A stretch of 64,000 nucleotides of DNA from positions 25,362-89,361 of the forward strand of contig NZ_LAPZ01000009.1 in NCBI RefSeq assembly GCF_002120225.1, written 5' to 3'. This DNA is from Tenacibaculum holothuriorum (GTDB lineage: Bacteria; Bacteroidota; Bacteroidia; Flavobacteriales; Flavobacteriaceae). Shown in pieces: positions 27,564-35,726 of the stretch. Position 1 is the first letter of the stretch, and each line of letters opens with the position of its first letter. Under the pieces are notes generated by a model. That model was not told the DNA's origin. It searched no databases and was given only the letters and a program-made list of their open reading frames with translations. Position numbers and translations under genes: made by a program.

Positions 27564-27920
27564 ATGAATACTATGAAAAACAAAGTGCAATTGATTGGAA
27601 ATGTCGCTATCGTACCAACATTTAAGACAACAAAAAAAGGTAAAAAACTAGCTCGGATATTAATGTTCACTATTGAATACTATACAAATAGTAATGGTAA
27701 AAAAGTAGATGAAACCGAGTGGCATACAGTCGTGGCTTGGGGTAAGATGGCGGACAAGGTAGAGAGCTATGTTAAAAAGGGTGAACAAATAGGCGTGAGT
27801 GGAAAACTGAAATCACGAAGCTTGATAGATAAGGATGGAATCAAAAGATATGTAACCGAAGTAGAAGCAAATGAAATTGTGCTTTTAAGTTCTAGAAACA
27901 GTAATTCAAATACTAGATAA
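27564..27920 (+). CDS. ssb: Single-stranded DNA-binding protein, ICE paralogue 1
   Basis: The 118-residue protein is an OB-fold SSB: KVQLIGNV near the N terminus, EWHTVVAWGKMADKVESYVKKG in the centre and RYVTEVEANEIVLL near the end. It would protect single-stranded ICE DNA during transfer and establishment. It stops soon after the OB fold and lacks the acidic C-terminal tip (DDxPF) of chromosomal SSBs that recruits partner enzymes. A second, more typical paralogue starts 67 bp downstream. Confidence 0.88.
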   Translation: MNTMKNKVQLIGNVAIVPTFKTTKKGKKLARILMFTIEYYTNSNGKKVDETEWHTVVAWGKMADKVESYVKKGEQIGVSGKLKSRSLIDKDGIKRYVTEVEANEIVLLSSRNSNSNTR

Positions 27921-27987
27921 ACAATTCACTTTTAAAAGTCCTGAATGGTTCAGGCAAATCAATGTTTAATTTTTTAAATCTTTAATT

Positions 27988-28332
27988 ATGAGTACTATTA
28001 AAAATCACGTACAGTTAATTGGAAACGTTGGACAAGAACCAACAGTTACGAATCTTGAAAGCGGAAAGAAAGTAGCCCGTTTTTCATTAGCCACAAATGA
28101 GTATTACAAAGACAGTAAAGGCGAAAAGCAAACAGATACGAATTGGCATACAATTGTAGCCTGGGGCAAGACTGCTGAAATAGTAGAAAAGTATGTTGCC
28201 AAAGGAAAAGAAGTTGGAATATCGGGAAAACTAAAAACTCGAAGCTACACAACTGATGATAATGAACAACGCTATGTTACGGAAGTTGTAGCAGATGAAA
28301 TCCTTTTACTTGGAAGTAAAGGCGATAATTAA
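27988..28332 (+). CDS. ssb: Single-stranded DNA-binding protein, ICE paralogue 2
   Basis: This 114-residue OB-fold SSB is closely related to the upstream paralogue (shared NHVQLIGNVGQEP, NWHTIVAWGKTAEIVEKYV and RYVTEVVADEILLL). Like it, the protein ends right after the OB fold with no acidic tip. Tandem copies with different surface residues suggest duplication and divergence within the ICE. A strong terminator follows 10 bp after the stop. Confidence 0.88.
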   Translation: MSTIKNHVQLIGNVGQEPTVTNLESGKKVARFSLATNEYYKDSKGEKQTDTNWHTIVAWGKTAEIVEKYVAKGKEVGISGKLKTRSYTTDDNEQRYVTEVVADEILLLGSKGDN

Positions 28333-28342
28333 ATCAAAAATT

Positions 28343-28380
28343 AAAGAGGGCGTAACCGTCGAAAGATGCGCCCTCTTTTT
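28343..28380 (+). terminator. Strong terminator after tandem ssb genes
   Basis: AAAGAGGGCG (28,343-28,352) and CGCCCTCTTT (28,369-28,378) form a perfect 10-bp stem with a 16-base loop, followed by T residues. Confidence 0.9.
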
Positions 28381-28408
28381 CATTATTCACACATTAATTA
28401 TATGCACA

Positions 28409-28858
28409 ATGAAAGCACAAGTTAACGAAATAAAAATAAGTTATAAAGGTGGTGTCAAATCCAAAGATTGGATTCAGGTTTCATCCTCTGCACAAGCTGC
28501 AGAAGTCCTATTTGAACATTGGGATAAAAGCACAATGCAATTACAAGAGACATTTAAAATTGTACTCTTGAATAACAGCAATAAAGTAAAAGGTATTTGC
28601 CAAATTTCGCAAGGTGGAATTGCAGGAACTTTGGTAGATATGCGCATCCTTTTTGCCACGGTATTAAAATCACTTTCCGTAGGATTGATATTAGCACATA
28701 ATCATCCGAGTGGCAAGTTAGAGCCAAGCGAGGCAGACATAAAATTGACCAATAAAATAAAGAAAGCTGCATCTGTTTTTGACATCAGATTGTTAGACCA
28801 TTTGATATTTGCACCCGATGGCGATTATTATAGTTTTTCTGATAATGGAATCTTGTAA
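28409..28858 (+). CDS. RadC/JAB-domain (JAMM) protein
   Basis: The 149-residue product (ATG at 28,409; the frame is open further upstream but overlaps the terminator) carries a complete JAMM metal-site motif HNHPSGKLEPSEAD near residues 98-111, plus ISQGGIAGTLVDMRILFATV upstream, as in the RadC family. RadC-like proteins are common on Bacteroidetes mobile elements; despite the name, a DNA-repair role is not established. Some relatives are linked to anti-restriction or transfer. It lies between the ssb pair and a small conserved-looking gene. Confidence 0.88.
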   Translation: MKAQVNEIKISYKGGVKSKDWIQVSSSAQAAEVLFEHWDKSTMQLQETFKIVLLNNSNKVKGICQISQGGIAGTLVDMRILFATVLKSLSVGLILAHNHPSGKLEPSEADIKLTNKIKKAASVFDIRLLDHLIFAPDGDYYSFSDNGIL

Positions 28859-28869
28859 AACTAACAGCT

Positions 28870-29067
28870 ATGGTATATCTTAATTTTACAGACTTGAGCG
28901 AAGAAGCTCAGAACCGATTATTGGAAAATTCCAAAGAAGATGTGAAACGAAAATTTGGCGATAGTATTCGCAAATACGTAAATAAAAATCATACCTGTTT
29001 TGAAACGATGATTGAAGAAGAAGCGATGCGAAATTTATATTCCTATACATACGTTTTCAATATATAA
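28870..29067 (+). CDS. Small hypothetical ICE protein (65 aa)
   Basis: Not recognised. The 65-residue product is soluble and helical (LSEEAQNRLLENSKEDVKRK) with one Cys and no clear motif. It starts 11 bp after radC and is followed by a terminator, so it appears to be a real operon member. Confidence 0.55.
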   Translation: MVYLNFTDLSEEAQNRLLENSKEDVKRKFGDSIRKYVNKNHTCFETMIEEEAMRNLYSYTYVFNI

Positions 29068-29087
29068 TCATCATAAAAATCCAAGCG

Positions 29088-29118
29088 AACACCTCTGAAA
29101 TTTACGAGGTGTTTTTTG
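29088..29118 (+). terminator. Terminator after radC and the 65-aa gene
   Basis: AACACCTC (29,088-29,095) and GAGGTGTT (29,106-29,113) form a perfect 8-bp stem that runs directly into TTTTT. Confidence 0.85.
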
Positions 29119-29161
29119 GTATGAATTATTATCAATTCAATAAAAAAACGTATCTTTATTT

Positions 29162-29491
29162 AGCTGAAATTCAGCTCACAAATTAAAGTAAGGTTATCCA
29201 TTTTTTCGACTTTCGCCGATACCCTTACACATCGAATAAATCACATATCGGAGAATCATTTTTTCCTAAAAATGGCAATCGGCTTTTTAGTCGGATTGTA
29301 TGGATTTTTGTCCTGCGAGCGGGACGAAAAGGAATAGCAAGAGGGTAACACGCTACGCGATGTTTCGGATTCCTTTTCGATTTTAATTAACTGATTATCA
29401 GTTAATTATTCATATTCTAATTTTTTGACAATCATCGGTTTGCGACAAACGGGCTGGAAACCCCCATTTTTAGAGAAGATTTTGCGACAAA
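29162..29491. other. Candidate oriT region: four hairpins and a direct-repeat pair before the mobilisation genes
   Basis: This non-coding stretch, directly upstream of the BfmA-like and relaxase genes, holds AGCTGAA-A-TTCAGCT (29,162-29,176), GTAAGGTTATC/GATACCCTTAC (29,188-29,228, one mismatch), CGAAAAGGAAT/ATTCCTTTTCG (29,325-29,379, perfect 11 bp with a 33-base loop) and AATTAACTGA/TCAGTTAATT (29,385-29,407, perfect). TTTGCGACAAA occurs twice, at 29,439-29,449 and 29,481-29,491. Position and structure suit an origin of transfer; no nic sequence can be assigned by eye. Confidence 0.55.
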
Positions 29492-29501
29492 TCGGCGAAA
29501 T

Positions 29502-29882
29502 ATGGACTCATTTACTGGAATTAGATTTAAAAAGGAAACTGCAAAACGTTTTCAAACATTCTCACGGACTTACTTCAAATCGCACACCGAAGCGATGGCA
29601 ACAATGCTCGATTTTTTTTTCTACAACGAAATCTCACCAAAGGAAAAATTAGGTCCGACTGGGCGAACCATTGAAGCCAAACTCTTAAAAAGAATCAATG
29701 CAGTTATTGCCATAATGCGAGATGTAGAAAAGACCCAAACCAAACCTACCGTGGCGATGATTCAAACACTTTTTGAAATGGAAGAACCTAATAAAAAACC
29801 TTTGATAGTTGAAAAGAAATATGCCGATGAAAACAAAGAAGTACGCTTTCGCGAAAAGCGAAATATAAAAAACGAACTCTAA
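29502..29882 (+). CDS. BfmA/BtgA-family mobilisation accessory protein
   Basis: The 126-residue protein has an N-terminal ribbon-helix-helix-like segment (GIRFKKETAKRFQTFSRTYF) and a helical tail, as in BfmA/BtgA mobilisation proteins of Bacteroidetes, which bind oriT and help the relaxase. It lies between the hairpin-rich candidate oriT and the relaxase gene (10 bp gap). A variant palindrome copy with an extra A falls at its 3' end (29,844-29,860), encoding RFREKR. Confidence 0.8.
   Translation: MDSFTGIRFKKETAKRFQTFSRTYFKSHTEAMATMLDFFFYNEISPKEKLGPTGRTIEAKLLKRINAVIAIMRDVEKTQTKPTVAMIQTLFEMEEPNKKPLIVEKKYADENKEVRFREKRNIKNEL
29844..29860. repeat. Variant palindrome, copy 3 (inside bfmA-like gene)
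   Basis: CGCTTTCGCGAAAAGCG is the dispersed palindrome with one inserted A. It lies near the 3' end of the mobilisation accessory gene. Confidence 0.8.
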
Positions 29883-29892
29883 TTTTTGGGCT

Positions 29893-30924
29893 ATGTACAT
29901 CACAATAACACCACAAAAACTAGGAATTAATTACTCACAAAGTTCAGCTGATTTTGTTGGGTATTTAGAGAAAGAAAATCAAGGCTTGGAACAACAGGAT
30001 ATGGAGCATTTTTTCAATCAATATGGTGATGAGATTTCCGCTGAAGAAGTGGTAAAAGAGATTGATGGTAATACCGCAAAATTGAAAAAGAAAGAGCCAA
30101 AATTTTATTCAATTACTGTTAGTCCGTCAAAGCATGAATTGCGTAAACTTCAAGACAATAGTCAAGATTTAAAAACCTACACTCGTCAGCTGATGAAGGA
30201 TTATGTTGCCAGCTTCAACAGAGAAATTAATGGAAGACCTATTACCATCGATGACATAAAATACTATGCTAAAATTGAGCATCAACGAACGTTCAAGGGT
30301 ACGGATATTCAGATTCGAGAAAATCAACCATATGCCACAAAAATACTTCAACTCAAAACCGATATCCGAAATATTGAAGAAGGTCGGGCTCAAGGTAATA
30401 TTAGAAAAATACAAAAGGAAATTTCAAAATTAGAACAACAAGCACCACATCAACAAAATGGAAAAAGGATTGTCCAGGGAATGTTGAAAGAAGGAAATCA
30501 AAGTCATATTCATATTATAATCAGCAGGAAGGATGCTTCCAATTCCATCAGTCTTTCCCCAGGAAGCAAACACAAAGCATCCGAAGTTGAGATGCACGGT
30601 AAAAATGTAAAACGTGGTTTTGACAGAGACAAGTTCTTTGAAAAAGCAGAAAAGACTTTTGACAAGACTTTTGGCTATAAACGAAACTTTGCCGAAACCT
30701 ATAATGCACGAAAAGATTTTGTTAAAAATCCCAAGCTATATTTTGCTGCCTTGATGAAACTACCAGCTAATGAAAAAGCATTGGCTTTCAAAATGATTAC
30801 AAAGACGGGATTTCCAGTAATTCCAAGTATTCCAGTAAGTCAAGCTCAAATTGCACTTCGGGTATTTAAAAGATTAAGACGTGGTGCGGAAGTAGCCATA
30901 AAATCAAGTTCGATAGGGATATGA
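29893..30924 (+). CDS. DUF5712-type MobB relaxase
   Basis: Relaxases nick one strand at oriT and stay attached to its 5' end during transfer. This 343-residue protein matches the Bacteroidetes DUF5712/MobB group: a candidate histidine metal triad motif NQSHIHIIISRKD near residue 206 (H-x-H), early tyrosines (NYSQ, FVGYLEKE) as candidate nucleophiles, and a C-terminal helical domain. Its gene overlaps the coupling-protein start by 4 bp. Which tyrosine is catalytic cannot be decided here. Confidence 0.82.
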   Translation: MYITITPQKLGINYSQSSADFVGYLEKENQGLEQQDMEHFFNQYGDEISAEEVVKEIDGNTAKLKKKEPKFYSITVSPSKHELRKLQDNSQDLKTYTRQLMKDYVASFNREINGRPITIDDIKYYAKIEHQRTFKGTDIQIRENQPYATKILQLKTDIRNIEEGRAQGNIRKIQKEISKLEQQAPHQQNGKRIVQGMLKEGNQSHIHIIISRKDASNSISLSPGSKHKASEVEMHGKNVKRGFDRDKFFEKAEKTFDKTFGYKRNFAETYNARKDFVKNPKLYFAALMKLPANEKALAFKMITKTGFPVIPSIPVSQAQIALRVFKRLRRGAEVAIKSSSIGI

Positions 30925-32360
30925 GTTGGTCATTGGCAGAAATAGTTATTTATGTTGTAGTGCCTGTTCTATCATTAGTAATATTCGTTTATGCTTTTTA
31001 TGATAATGAGTCAACGAGTAAAAGGGATGGAAAATATCAAGTAAAATTCTCAACTAAATCAGGGAAATTTGAAGTTGATAACATCAAACGTGGCGCATCC
31101 GTAATCGGATCCGCCGGAAGCGGAAAAACCGAAAGCGTTGTATATGGATTTCTAAAACATTTTCGGAAAGAAAGTTTTTGCGGAATCCTTCACGACTATA
31201 AAGATTTTGAACTGACTGAAATGGCATATCCACTTTTTAAGGATAGTGATATTCCGTTTAAGGTCATTTCCTTTGATAAAATCATTCATAGGGTAAATCC
31301 TATTGCACCACGTTATTTAGAGAATGAGGAAAATGTAAACGAAGTTTCTAGGGTGTTGATTGAAAACCTTTTGGAACAACGGGAATCCGTAACAACAGGC
31401 ACGACAAAATTTTTTAACGATGCTGCTGAAGGTTTAATAGGTGGCTTAATTTGGAAACTAAAAACGGACTATCCTAAATACTGTACGCTACCACATTTAA
31501 TCGCAATTTATCAATTATTGGACACGGATAGTCTTATTCAGTTTTTGGAAACCAATACCACATCAAGAGCTATGGCGGATGCTTTTATTAGCGGAAAGGA
31601 TTCTGACAGGCAGACGGCTGGCGTAAAAAGTACTTTGGCTAATGCATTAAAGCGCATTAGCACGCAGCGTATTTTTATGGTACTGTCTGCTGATGAAGTT
31701 CCATTGAATATAAACAGTGAAGAAAAGCCTGCAATTATTTCTGTAGTGAACAATCCAAAATATGAGACATCGTATTCGCCCGTGATTGCAACCATTATTC
31801 ACACTATTACCAAACAAATGAGCGTGCGGAATTCTAAGCCTTCATTTTTATTGATGGAAGAAGCACCAACAATTCGCCTTTTGAATATGCATCGAATTCC
31901 TGCAACATTAAGAAGCTATGATATCGCTACTATTTACGTGATGCAAGACAAAATTCAGAATGATATGATGTATGGCGATAAGGCAAGTAAGGCGATTTTG
32001 AGTAATTTGTCCTACCAGTTTTTTGGAAAGGTAAATGACCCAGATACTGCAAAGTATTACGAACGCTTTTTTGAAATTATTAAAGACCCTACCAAAAGCA
32101 TAAGTCGTGGACATAACCTTGATTTTGATACACGCATAACCACTGGAGAGAAAGAAATTCCTAAAATTAGAGCAGATGTATTCTTTAGGTTAAAGCAAGG
32201 GGAGTTCATTACCTATGCAGATGGAAAGGATAAAAAAGTACAGTTTAAATTGGCTAATATTCAACGAGAATTACCAGAGGAATCAAATCAGTTTTCTCAG
32301 ATAGAATTGGAGGAAAATTTTGAGCGAGTTTATAACGAGGCGAAGTCTATTTTTGAATAA
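30921..32360 (+). CDS. Type IV coupling protein (VirD4/TraG-like ATPase)
   Basis: Coupling proteins bring the relaxase-DNA complex to the mating channel and pump DNA using ATP. The 479-residue protein has an N-terminal membrane helix (about residues 7-27), a Walker A motif GSAGSGKTESVVYG near residue 63, a Walker B-like SFLLMEEAPTIRL near 312 and the family motif around FFNDAAEGLIGGLIW. It is coupled to the relaxase gene by a 4-bp overlap. It is distinct from the VirB4-type TraG at 39,913. Confidence 0.88.
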   Translation: MSWSLAEIVIYVVVPVLSLVIFVYAFYDNESTSKRDGKYQVKFSTKSGKFEVDNIKRGASVIGSAGSGKTESVVYGFLKHFRKESFCGILHDYKDFELTEMAYPLFKDSDIPFKVISFDKIIHRVNPIAPRYLENEENVNEVSRVLIENLLEQRESVTTGTTKFFNDAAEGLIGGLIWKLKTDYPKYCTLPHLIAIYQLLDTDSLIQFLETNTTSRAMADAFISGKDSDRQTAGVKSTLANALKRISTQRIFMVLSADEVPLNINSEEKPAIISVVNNPKYETSYSPVIATIIHTITKQMSVRNSKPSFLLMEEAPTIRLLNMHRIPATLRSYDIATIYVMQDKIQNDMMYGDKASKAILSNLSYQFFGKVNDPDTAKYYERFFEIIKDPTKSISRGHNLDFDTRITTGEKEIPKIRADVFFRLKQGEFITYADGKDKKVQFKLANIQRELPEESNQFSQIELEENFERVYNEAKSIFE

Positions 32361-32420
32361 CTAGTATACTCTTGTTTATGAAGAACACTTTCGATATGTA
32401 ATAACGCTATTAAGATTTTT

Positions 32421-32428
32421 TATCTTTG
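32421..32428 (+). promoter_or_regulatory. -7 box (TATCTTTG) before the SRPBCC gene
   Basis: A perfect TAnnTTTG match 91 bp upstream of the SRPBCC start. No convincing -33 element was seen. Confidence 0.45.
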
Positions 32429-32518
32429 TTTTTGTAAGTTGATTATAGAAAATAACTATTTGCAATCGTTGTGCTGCATTTAAGAAAGCAAACGAGATAA
32501 CAAGAAAAATTTAGAAAT

Positions 32519-32929
32519 ATGGATAGAATTACTGTCAAAACTTCTGTTCAAGCCGACATTAATACAGTTTGGAATTATTGGACTAAACCAGAACACATTA
32601 CGAATTGGAATTTCGCAACTGACGAATGGTGCTGCCCTAGGGCTGAAAACAATCTTCAACCGAATAAAAAGTTTTCTTGGCGAATGGAGGCTAAAGACGG
32701 AAGTATGGGATTTGATTTTGAAGGAACATACGACAAAATTGTTGAAAAAGAACTGATTTCTTATAAGATGTCAGACGGACGAAAAGTTGACATTGAATTC
32801 ACTCAAAACGGAAATGAAATTCAAGTTAGTGAAACCTTTGATGCAGAGGGAAAAAATACAGACGAACAACAACGGGCAGGATGGCAAGCAATACTTGAGA
32901 ATTTCAAAAAATACGTGGAATCAGAATAA
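32519..32929 (+). CDS. SRPBCC (AHSA1/START-like) domain protein
   Basis: The 136-residue product is a small helix-grip (SRPBCC) protein, with VQADINTVWNYWTKPEHITNW at the N terminus and the C-terminal long helix GWQAILENFKKYVESE typical of the AHSA1-like subgroup. The ligand is unknown. It is paired with a DUF1801 gene 9 bp downstream. Such pairs are frequent as small cargo in Flavobacteriia. Confidence 0.85.
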   Translation: MDRITVKTSVQADINTVWNYWTKPEHITNWNFATDEWCCPRAENNLQPNKKFSWRMEAKDGSMGFDFEGTYDKIVEKELISYKMSDGRKVDIEFTQNGNEIQVSETFDAEGKNTDEQQRAGWQAILENFKKYVESE

Positions 32930-32938
32930 AACACCTAA

Positions 32939-33310
32939 ATGAGCGGAACAACTCAATACAAATCTGTAACCGATTACATCAATGCTCAACCCGAACAAAC
33001 CAAAAAGGCACTTTTGGAAATCAAAGAATGTATTTTAGAAGTTGAGCCTAATGCAACCGAACTTCTTAACTATAACATACCAGCTTATGCTTTAGTCGAA
33101 AACGGAAAAAGGGAACAGCAGATAATGATTGCAGGATATAAAAAACACGTTGGACTATATCCACACCCAACGACTATGGAAAAGTTTGAATCTGAATTGA
33201 CTGAATACAAACGGGGAAAAGGTTCTGTACAATTTCCATTGGGCAAACCATTACCGATTGAATTAATAATCCGAATGATAAAATATCGAAAAAAGCTATT
33301 AACTGATTAA
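32939..33310 (+). CDS. DUF1801 (YdhG-like) protein
   Basis: The 123-residue protein has the DUF1801/YdhG pattern: YINAQPEQTKKALLEIKECI near the N terminus, ELLNYNIPAYAL in the middle and VGLYPHPTTMEKF then GKGSVQFPLGKPLP later. Function is unknown. It is probably transcribed with the SRPBCC gene. A compound inverted repeat follows immediately. Confidence 0.87.
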   Translation: MSGTTQYKSVTDYINAQPEQTKKALLEIKECILEVEPNATELLNYNIPAYALVENGKREQQIMIAGYKKHVGLYPHPTTMEKFESELTEYKRGKGSVQFPLGKPLPIELIIRMIKYRKKLLTD

Positions 33311-33320
33311 AAAAACGACA

Positions 33321-33436
33321 CGCCAACAAAGGCTATGAGTAATTGTTTGCTCTCGCTTATTTCTGAAAATCCTTGCAGATTTTTAGCTTGGTGTGTACTT
33401 GCTAAGTTAAGTACTAACACACGCAACTACTCATAG
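33321..33436. repeat. Compound inverted repeat after the SRPBCC-DUF1801 pair (cassette-like)
   Basis: The outer arms CTATGAGTAATTG (33,333-33,345) and CAACTACTCATAG (33,424-33,436) match with one mismatch. Inside are AAAATC/GATTTT (33,367-33,383) and GTGTGT...ACACAC (33,391-33,422), so the strand can fold into a branched hairpin. It resembles the fold of cassette recombination sites, but the RYYYAAC/GTTRRRY cores are not met. It could also be a flavobacterial dispersed repeat or a terminator-like element. Confidence 0.6.
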
Positions 33437-33521
33437 GTACTATGTCAAAAGGCAAGTTTTTTCTATAAAGCTTTAGGAAACAAATTGAGCACTCAAATTG
33501 TTATCCTGCGCAGAAAGGGCT

Positions 33522-33875
33522 TTAAGTATATTTTTCAACCACTAAGTCACCCCAATCTACAATAGACCGGATAAGCGGAATTAAAGTCTTTCCAAAATCG
33601 GTTAATGAATATTCTACCTTAAGAGGTGGTTTTGAAGTATAAACCTTTCTTTTAATTAAACCATCTTCTTCCAATGCCTTCAGCTGTAAGCTTAACGTTC
33701 TTTCGGTCACAGTGGGCATTTCTTTTCTCAATTCACTATAGCGTAGAGTTTTTTCCATCAAATGGAATAATATTACCGTTTTCCATTTCCCACCTATAAT
33801 TCCCATTGTTAAACTAGCACAACAGGGATATTCATTACCTCTGAATTTGAACATTTTGGGTTCTTTTTCTTCCAT
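33522..33875 (-). CDS. HxlR-family transcriptional regulator
   Basis: The 117-residue winged-helix protein has the HxlR core GIIGGKWKTVILFHLM, TERTLSLQLKALEEDGLI and a wing ending in YSLTDFGKTL. A CC pair near residue 16 includes the conserved N-terminal cysteine used by some HxlR members to sense oxidants or electrophiles. It is divergent from a monooxygenase-like gene, with shared promoter DNA containing a dyad, suggesting control of that gene and of itself. Confidence 0.9.
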   Translation of the reverse strand: MEEKEPKMFKFRGNEYPCCASLTMGIIGGKWKTVILFHLMEKTLRYSELRKEMPTVTERTLSLQLKALEEDGLIKRKVYTSKPPLKVEYSLTDFGKTLIPLIRSIVDWGDLVVEKYT

Positions 33876-33904
33876 AAACTATACTATCATTTTCGACCGT
33901 TATT

Positions 33905-33952
33905 GCAAAGATAAATTACTATACTTACTTTTGCAACTATAAAAATTATAGT
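33905..33952. promoter_or_regulatory. Divergent promoters and dyad between HxlR and ABM genes
   Basis: CAAAGATA (33,905-33,912) is a -7 box TATCTTTG for the minus-strand HxlR gene. TACTTTTG (33,926-33,933) is a -7 box for the plus-strand ABM gene. ACTATAA-AAA-TTATAGT (33,936-33,952) is a perfect dyad directly downstream of the ABM -7 box, well placed for a repressor. Confidence 0.65.
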
Positions 33953-33985
33953 ATAATAAAAATAAGTAAGATAAAAACATTAATT

Positions 33986-34282
33986 ATGAGTAATCAAACA
34001 TTAACAATTGTAGCAAAAATAGTAGCTAAACCAGAAAAAAGAGCACTAGTACGAAGTGAATTACTAAAGCTAATTGACATAACAAGGGCAGAAAAAGGCT
34101 CTATTAATTATGACTTGCACCAAGATAATGAAAATGAAAATCTATTTTTATTTTACGAGAATTGGGAAAGCAGAGAATTATGGCAAAACCATATGAACAA
34201 TAGTCATTTAGCCCAATATTTAAAAGCTACTGAAGGAGCTGTTGAAGAATTTACATTAAATGAGATGTCACGGATAGGATAA
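33986..34282 (+). CDS. Antibiotic-biosynthesis-monooxygenase (ABM/YgiN-like) protein
   Basis: The 98-residue protein fits the small ferredoxin-like ABM family: an N-terminal strand LTIVAKIVAKPEKRALV, central GSINYDLHQDNENENLFLFYENWES and HMNNSHLAQYLKA. Relatives act on quinones or small reactive carbonyls. Regulation by the divergent HxlR gene is likely. Confidence 0.88.
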   Translation: MSNQTLTIVAKIVAKPEKRALVRSELLKLIDITRAEKGSINYDLHQDNENENLFLFYENWESRELWQNHMNNSHLAQYLKATEGAVEEFTLNEMSRIG

Positions 34283-34382
34283 AAACCAGATGCAACAGTC
34301 AAAATACAATGCTTACCAATTCCTTTTAGTTTAATAGATAACGTTATATTTATTTCTTAAATAAAATACCACAGATATTAGA

Positions 34383-35681
34383 ATGACCCAGCACAGGGAA
34401 AGAAATAAAAATTTAGGATTAGCTGAACTAATTGCGATTGCTCTTGGTGGAATGGTCGGTGGTGGGATTTTCACGATACTCGGAATTTCTGTTTCGTTAA
34501 TCGGTAATCTCACACCCATAGCCATAATAATTGGAGGGCTTATAGCTTCTTTAGCTGCTTACTCTTATGTTAAATTAGGTCTTTATTACAAAGATGAGGG
34601 AGCAACCTATTCCTTTTTCAAACGTACCTATCCAAGTTCTAATTTTTCAGCTTCTGCCATTGGTTGGTTTATCATTTTTGGCTACATCAGCACTTTAGCA
34701 TTATATGCTTACACATTTTCGTCATATGCTATAAGTAGTACCGATTTTGCAGATAATATTTGGGTTCGAAAAAGTATTGCCATAGGAGTTATCGCAATTT
34801 TTACTTTCATTAATATCTGGAGCGTCAATGGAATGGGAAAAATTGAAGATTTAATGGTATATACAAAACTTATTGTTTTGACTATTATATCAGTTGTCTT
34901 AATCAATCACGGAACAATGGATTTCGGTTCCTTTGTAGAGAATATGTCTCTAGATTTGAAAAATTCAAACGCATTTTCAATTCTTATTGTTGCCTCATTA
35001 ACCTTTGTCGCTTACGAGGGTTTTCAGCTAGTTATAAATGCTGTAAATGAAATGACAAATCCGCAGAGAAATATCCCAAGGGCAATTTATAGCGCCATTG
35101 CATTAGCTGTATTGATATATGTGGTGATTTCTGTAGGTGCCTTGTTTGCAATACCTACAGAAGAAATAATTAAAAATAAGGAATTTGCACTTGCATCTGG
35201 CGCAGGCAATATTTTAGGTTCATTAGGAACTAATCTTGTCATTTTTGGTGCAATATTGGCAACAAGCAGTGCTATAAGTGGTACTGTCTTTGGTTCATCT
35301 CGTCAGATGTCCGTAATTGCCAAAGATGGTTATTTCCCAAACATCCTATCCAAAAGAAAGAATAATAGCCCTAAAAATGCAATTATCGCAATGGCATTGA
35401 TTTCCAGTATTTTAATCCTCATTGGCGGATTAGAATTAATCCTTGAATTCGGCAGTGTTACTTTTCTTTTGGTTTCGTTATTAATGGCAATAGCAAATTT
35501 TAAAATAAGACAGAAAACCAACTCATCAACCTTTTTGACTGTATTGTCAATATTAGGTTTAAGCATAGGTGGAATTTTGATTTTATATTATGAACTAACA
35601 AATAACTGGCAACAAATGATTGCGATTATCATAATATATATTCTGCTCGCGGTTGGAGCTTGGAAATTTTCAAGAAGTTAG
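34383..35681 (+). CDS. APC-superfamily amino-acid permease
   Basis: The 432-residue membrane protein has about 12 predicted helices, with the first containing ALGGMVGGGIFTILG, the unwound-helix substrate motif of APC transporters. A later helix has ASLTFVAYEGFQLVINAVNEM, the conserved glutamate-containing segment. The substrate is unknown, probably an amino acid or amine. It lies 100 bp after the ABM gene and may be part of the HxlR-controlled cargo. Confidence 0.87.
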   Translation: MTQHRERNKNLGLAELIAIALGGMVGGGIFTILGISVSLIGNLTPIAIIIGGLIASLAAYSYVKLGLYYKDEGATYSFFKRTYPSSNFSASAIGWFIIFGYISTLALYAYTFSSYAISSTDFADNIWVRKSIAIGVIAIFTFINIWSVNGMGKIEDLMVYTKLIVLTIISVVLINHGTMDFGSFVENMSLDLKNSNAFSILIVASLTFVAYEGFQLVINAVNEMTNPQRNIPRAIYSAIALAVLIYVVISVGALFAIPTEEIIKNKEFALASGAGNILGSLGTNLVIFGAILATSSAISGTVFGSSRQMSVIAKDGYFPNILSKRKNNSPKNAIIAMALISSILILIGGLELILEFGSVTFLLVSLLMAIANFKIRQKTNSSTFLTVLSILGLSIGGILILYYELTNNWQQMIAIIIIYILLAVGAWKFSRS

Positions 35682-35726
35682 CTTATCAATCAACATTAGT
35701 ATCTTCTAAATACACAAATAGGTTAT

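Noticed and set aside
29425..29652. 75-codon frame over the start of the BfmA-like gene
   Set aside because: It overlaps the mobilisation gene, which has a recognisable family and a better start; this frame covers the repeat-rich candidate oriT.
33321..33436. True integron attC site
   Set aside because: The outer cores do not fit RYYYAAC/GTTRRRY and no integron integrase is in the window; reported only as a cassette-like repeat.
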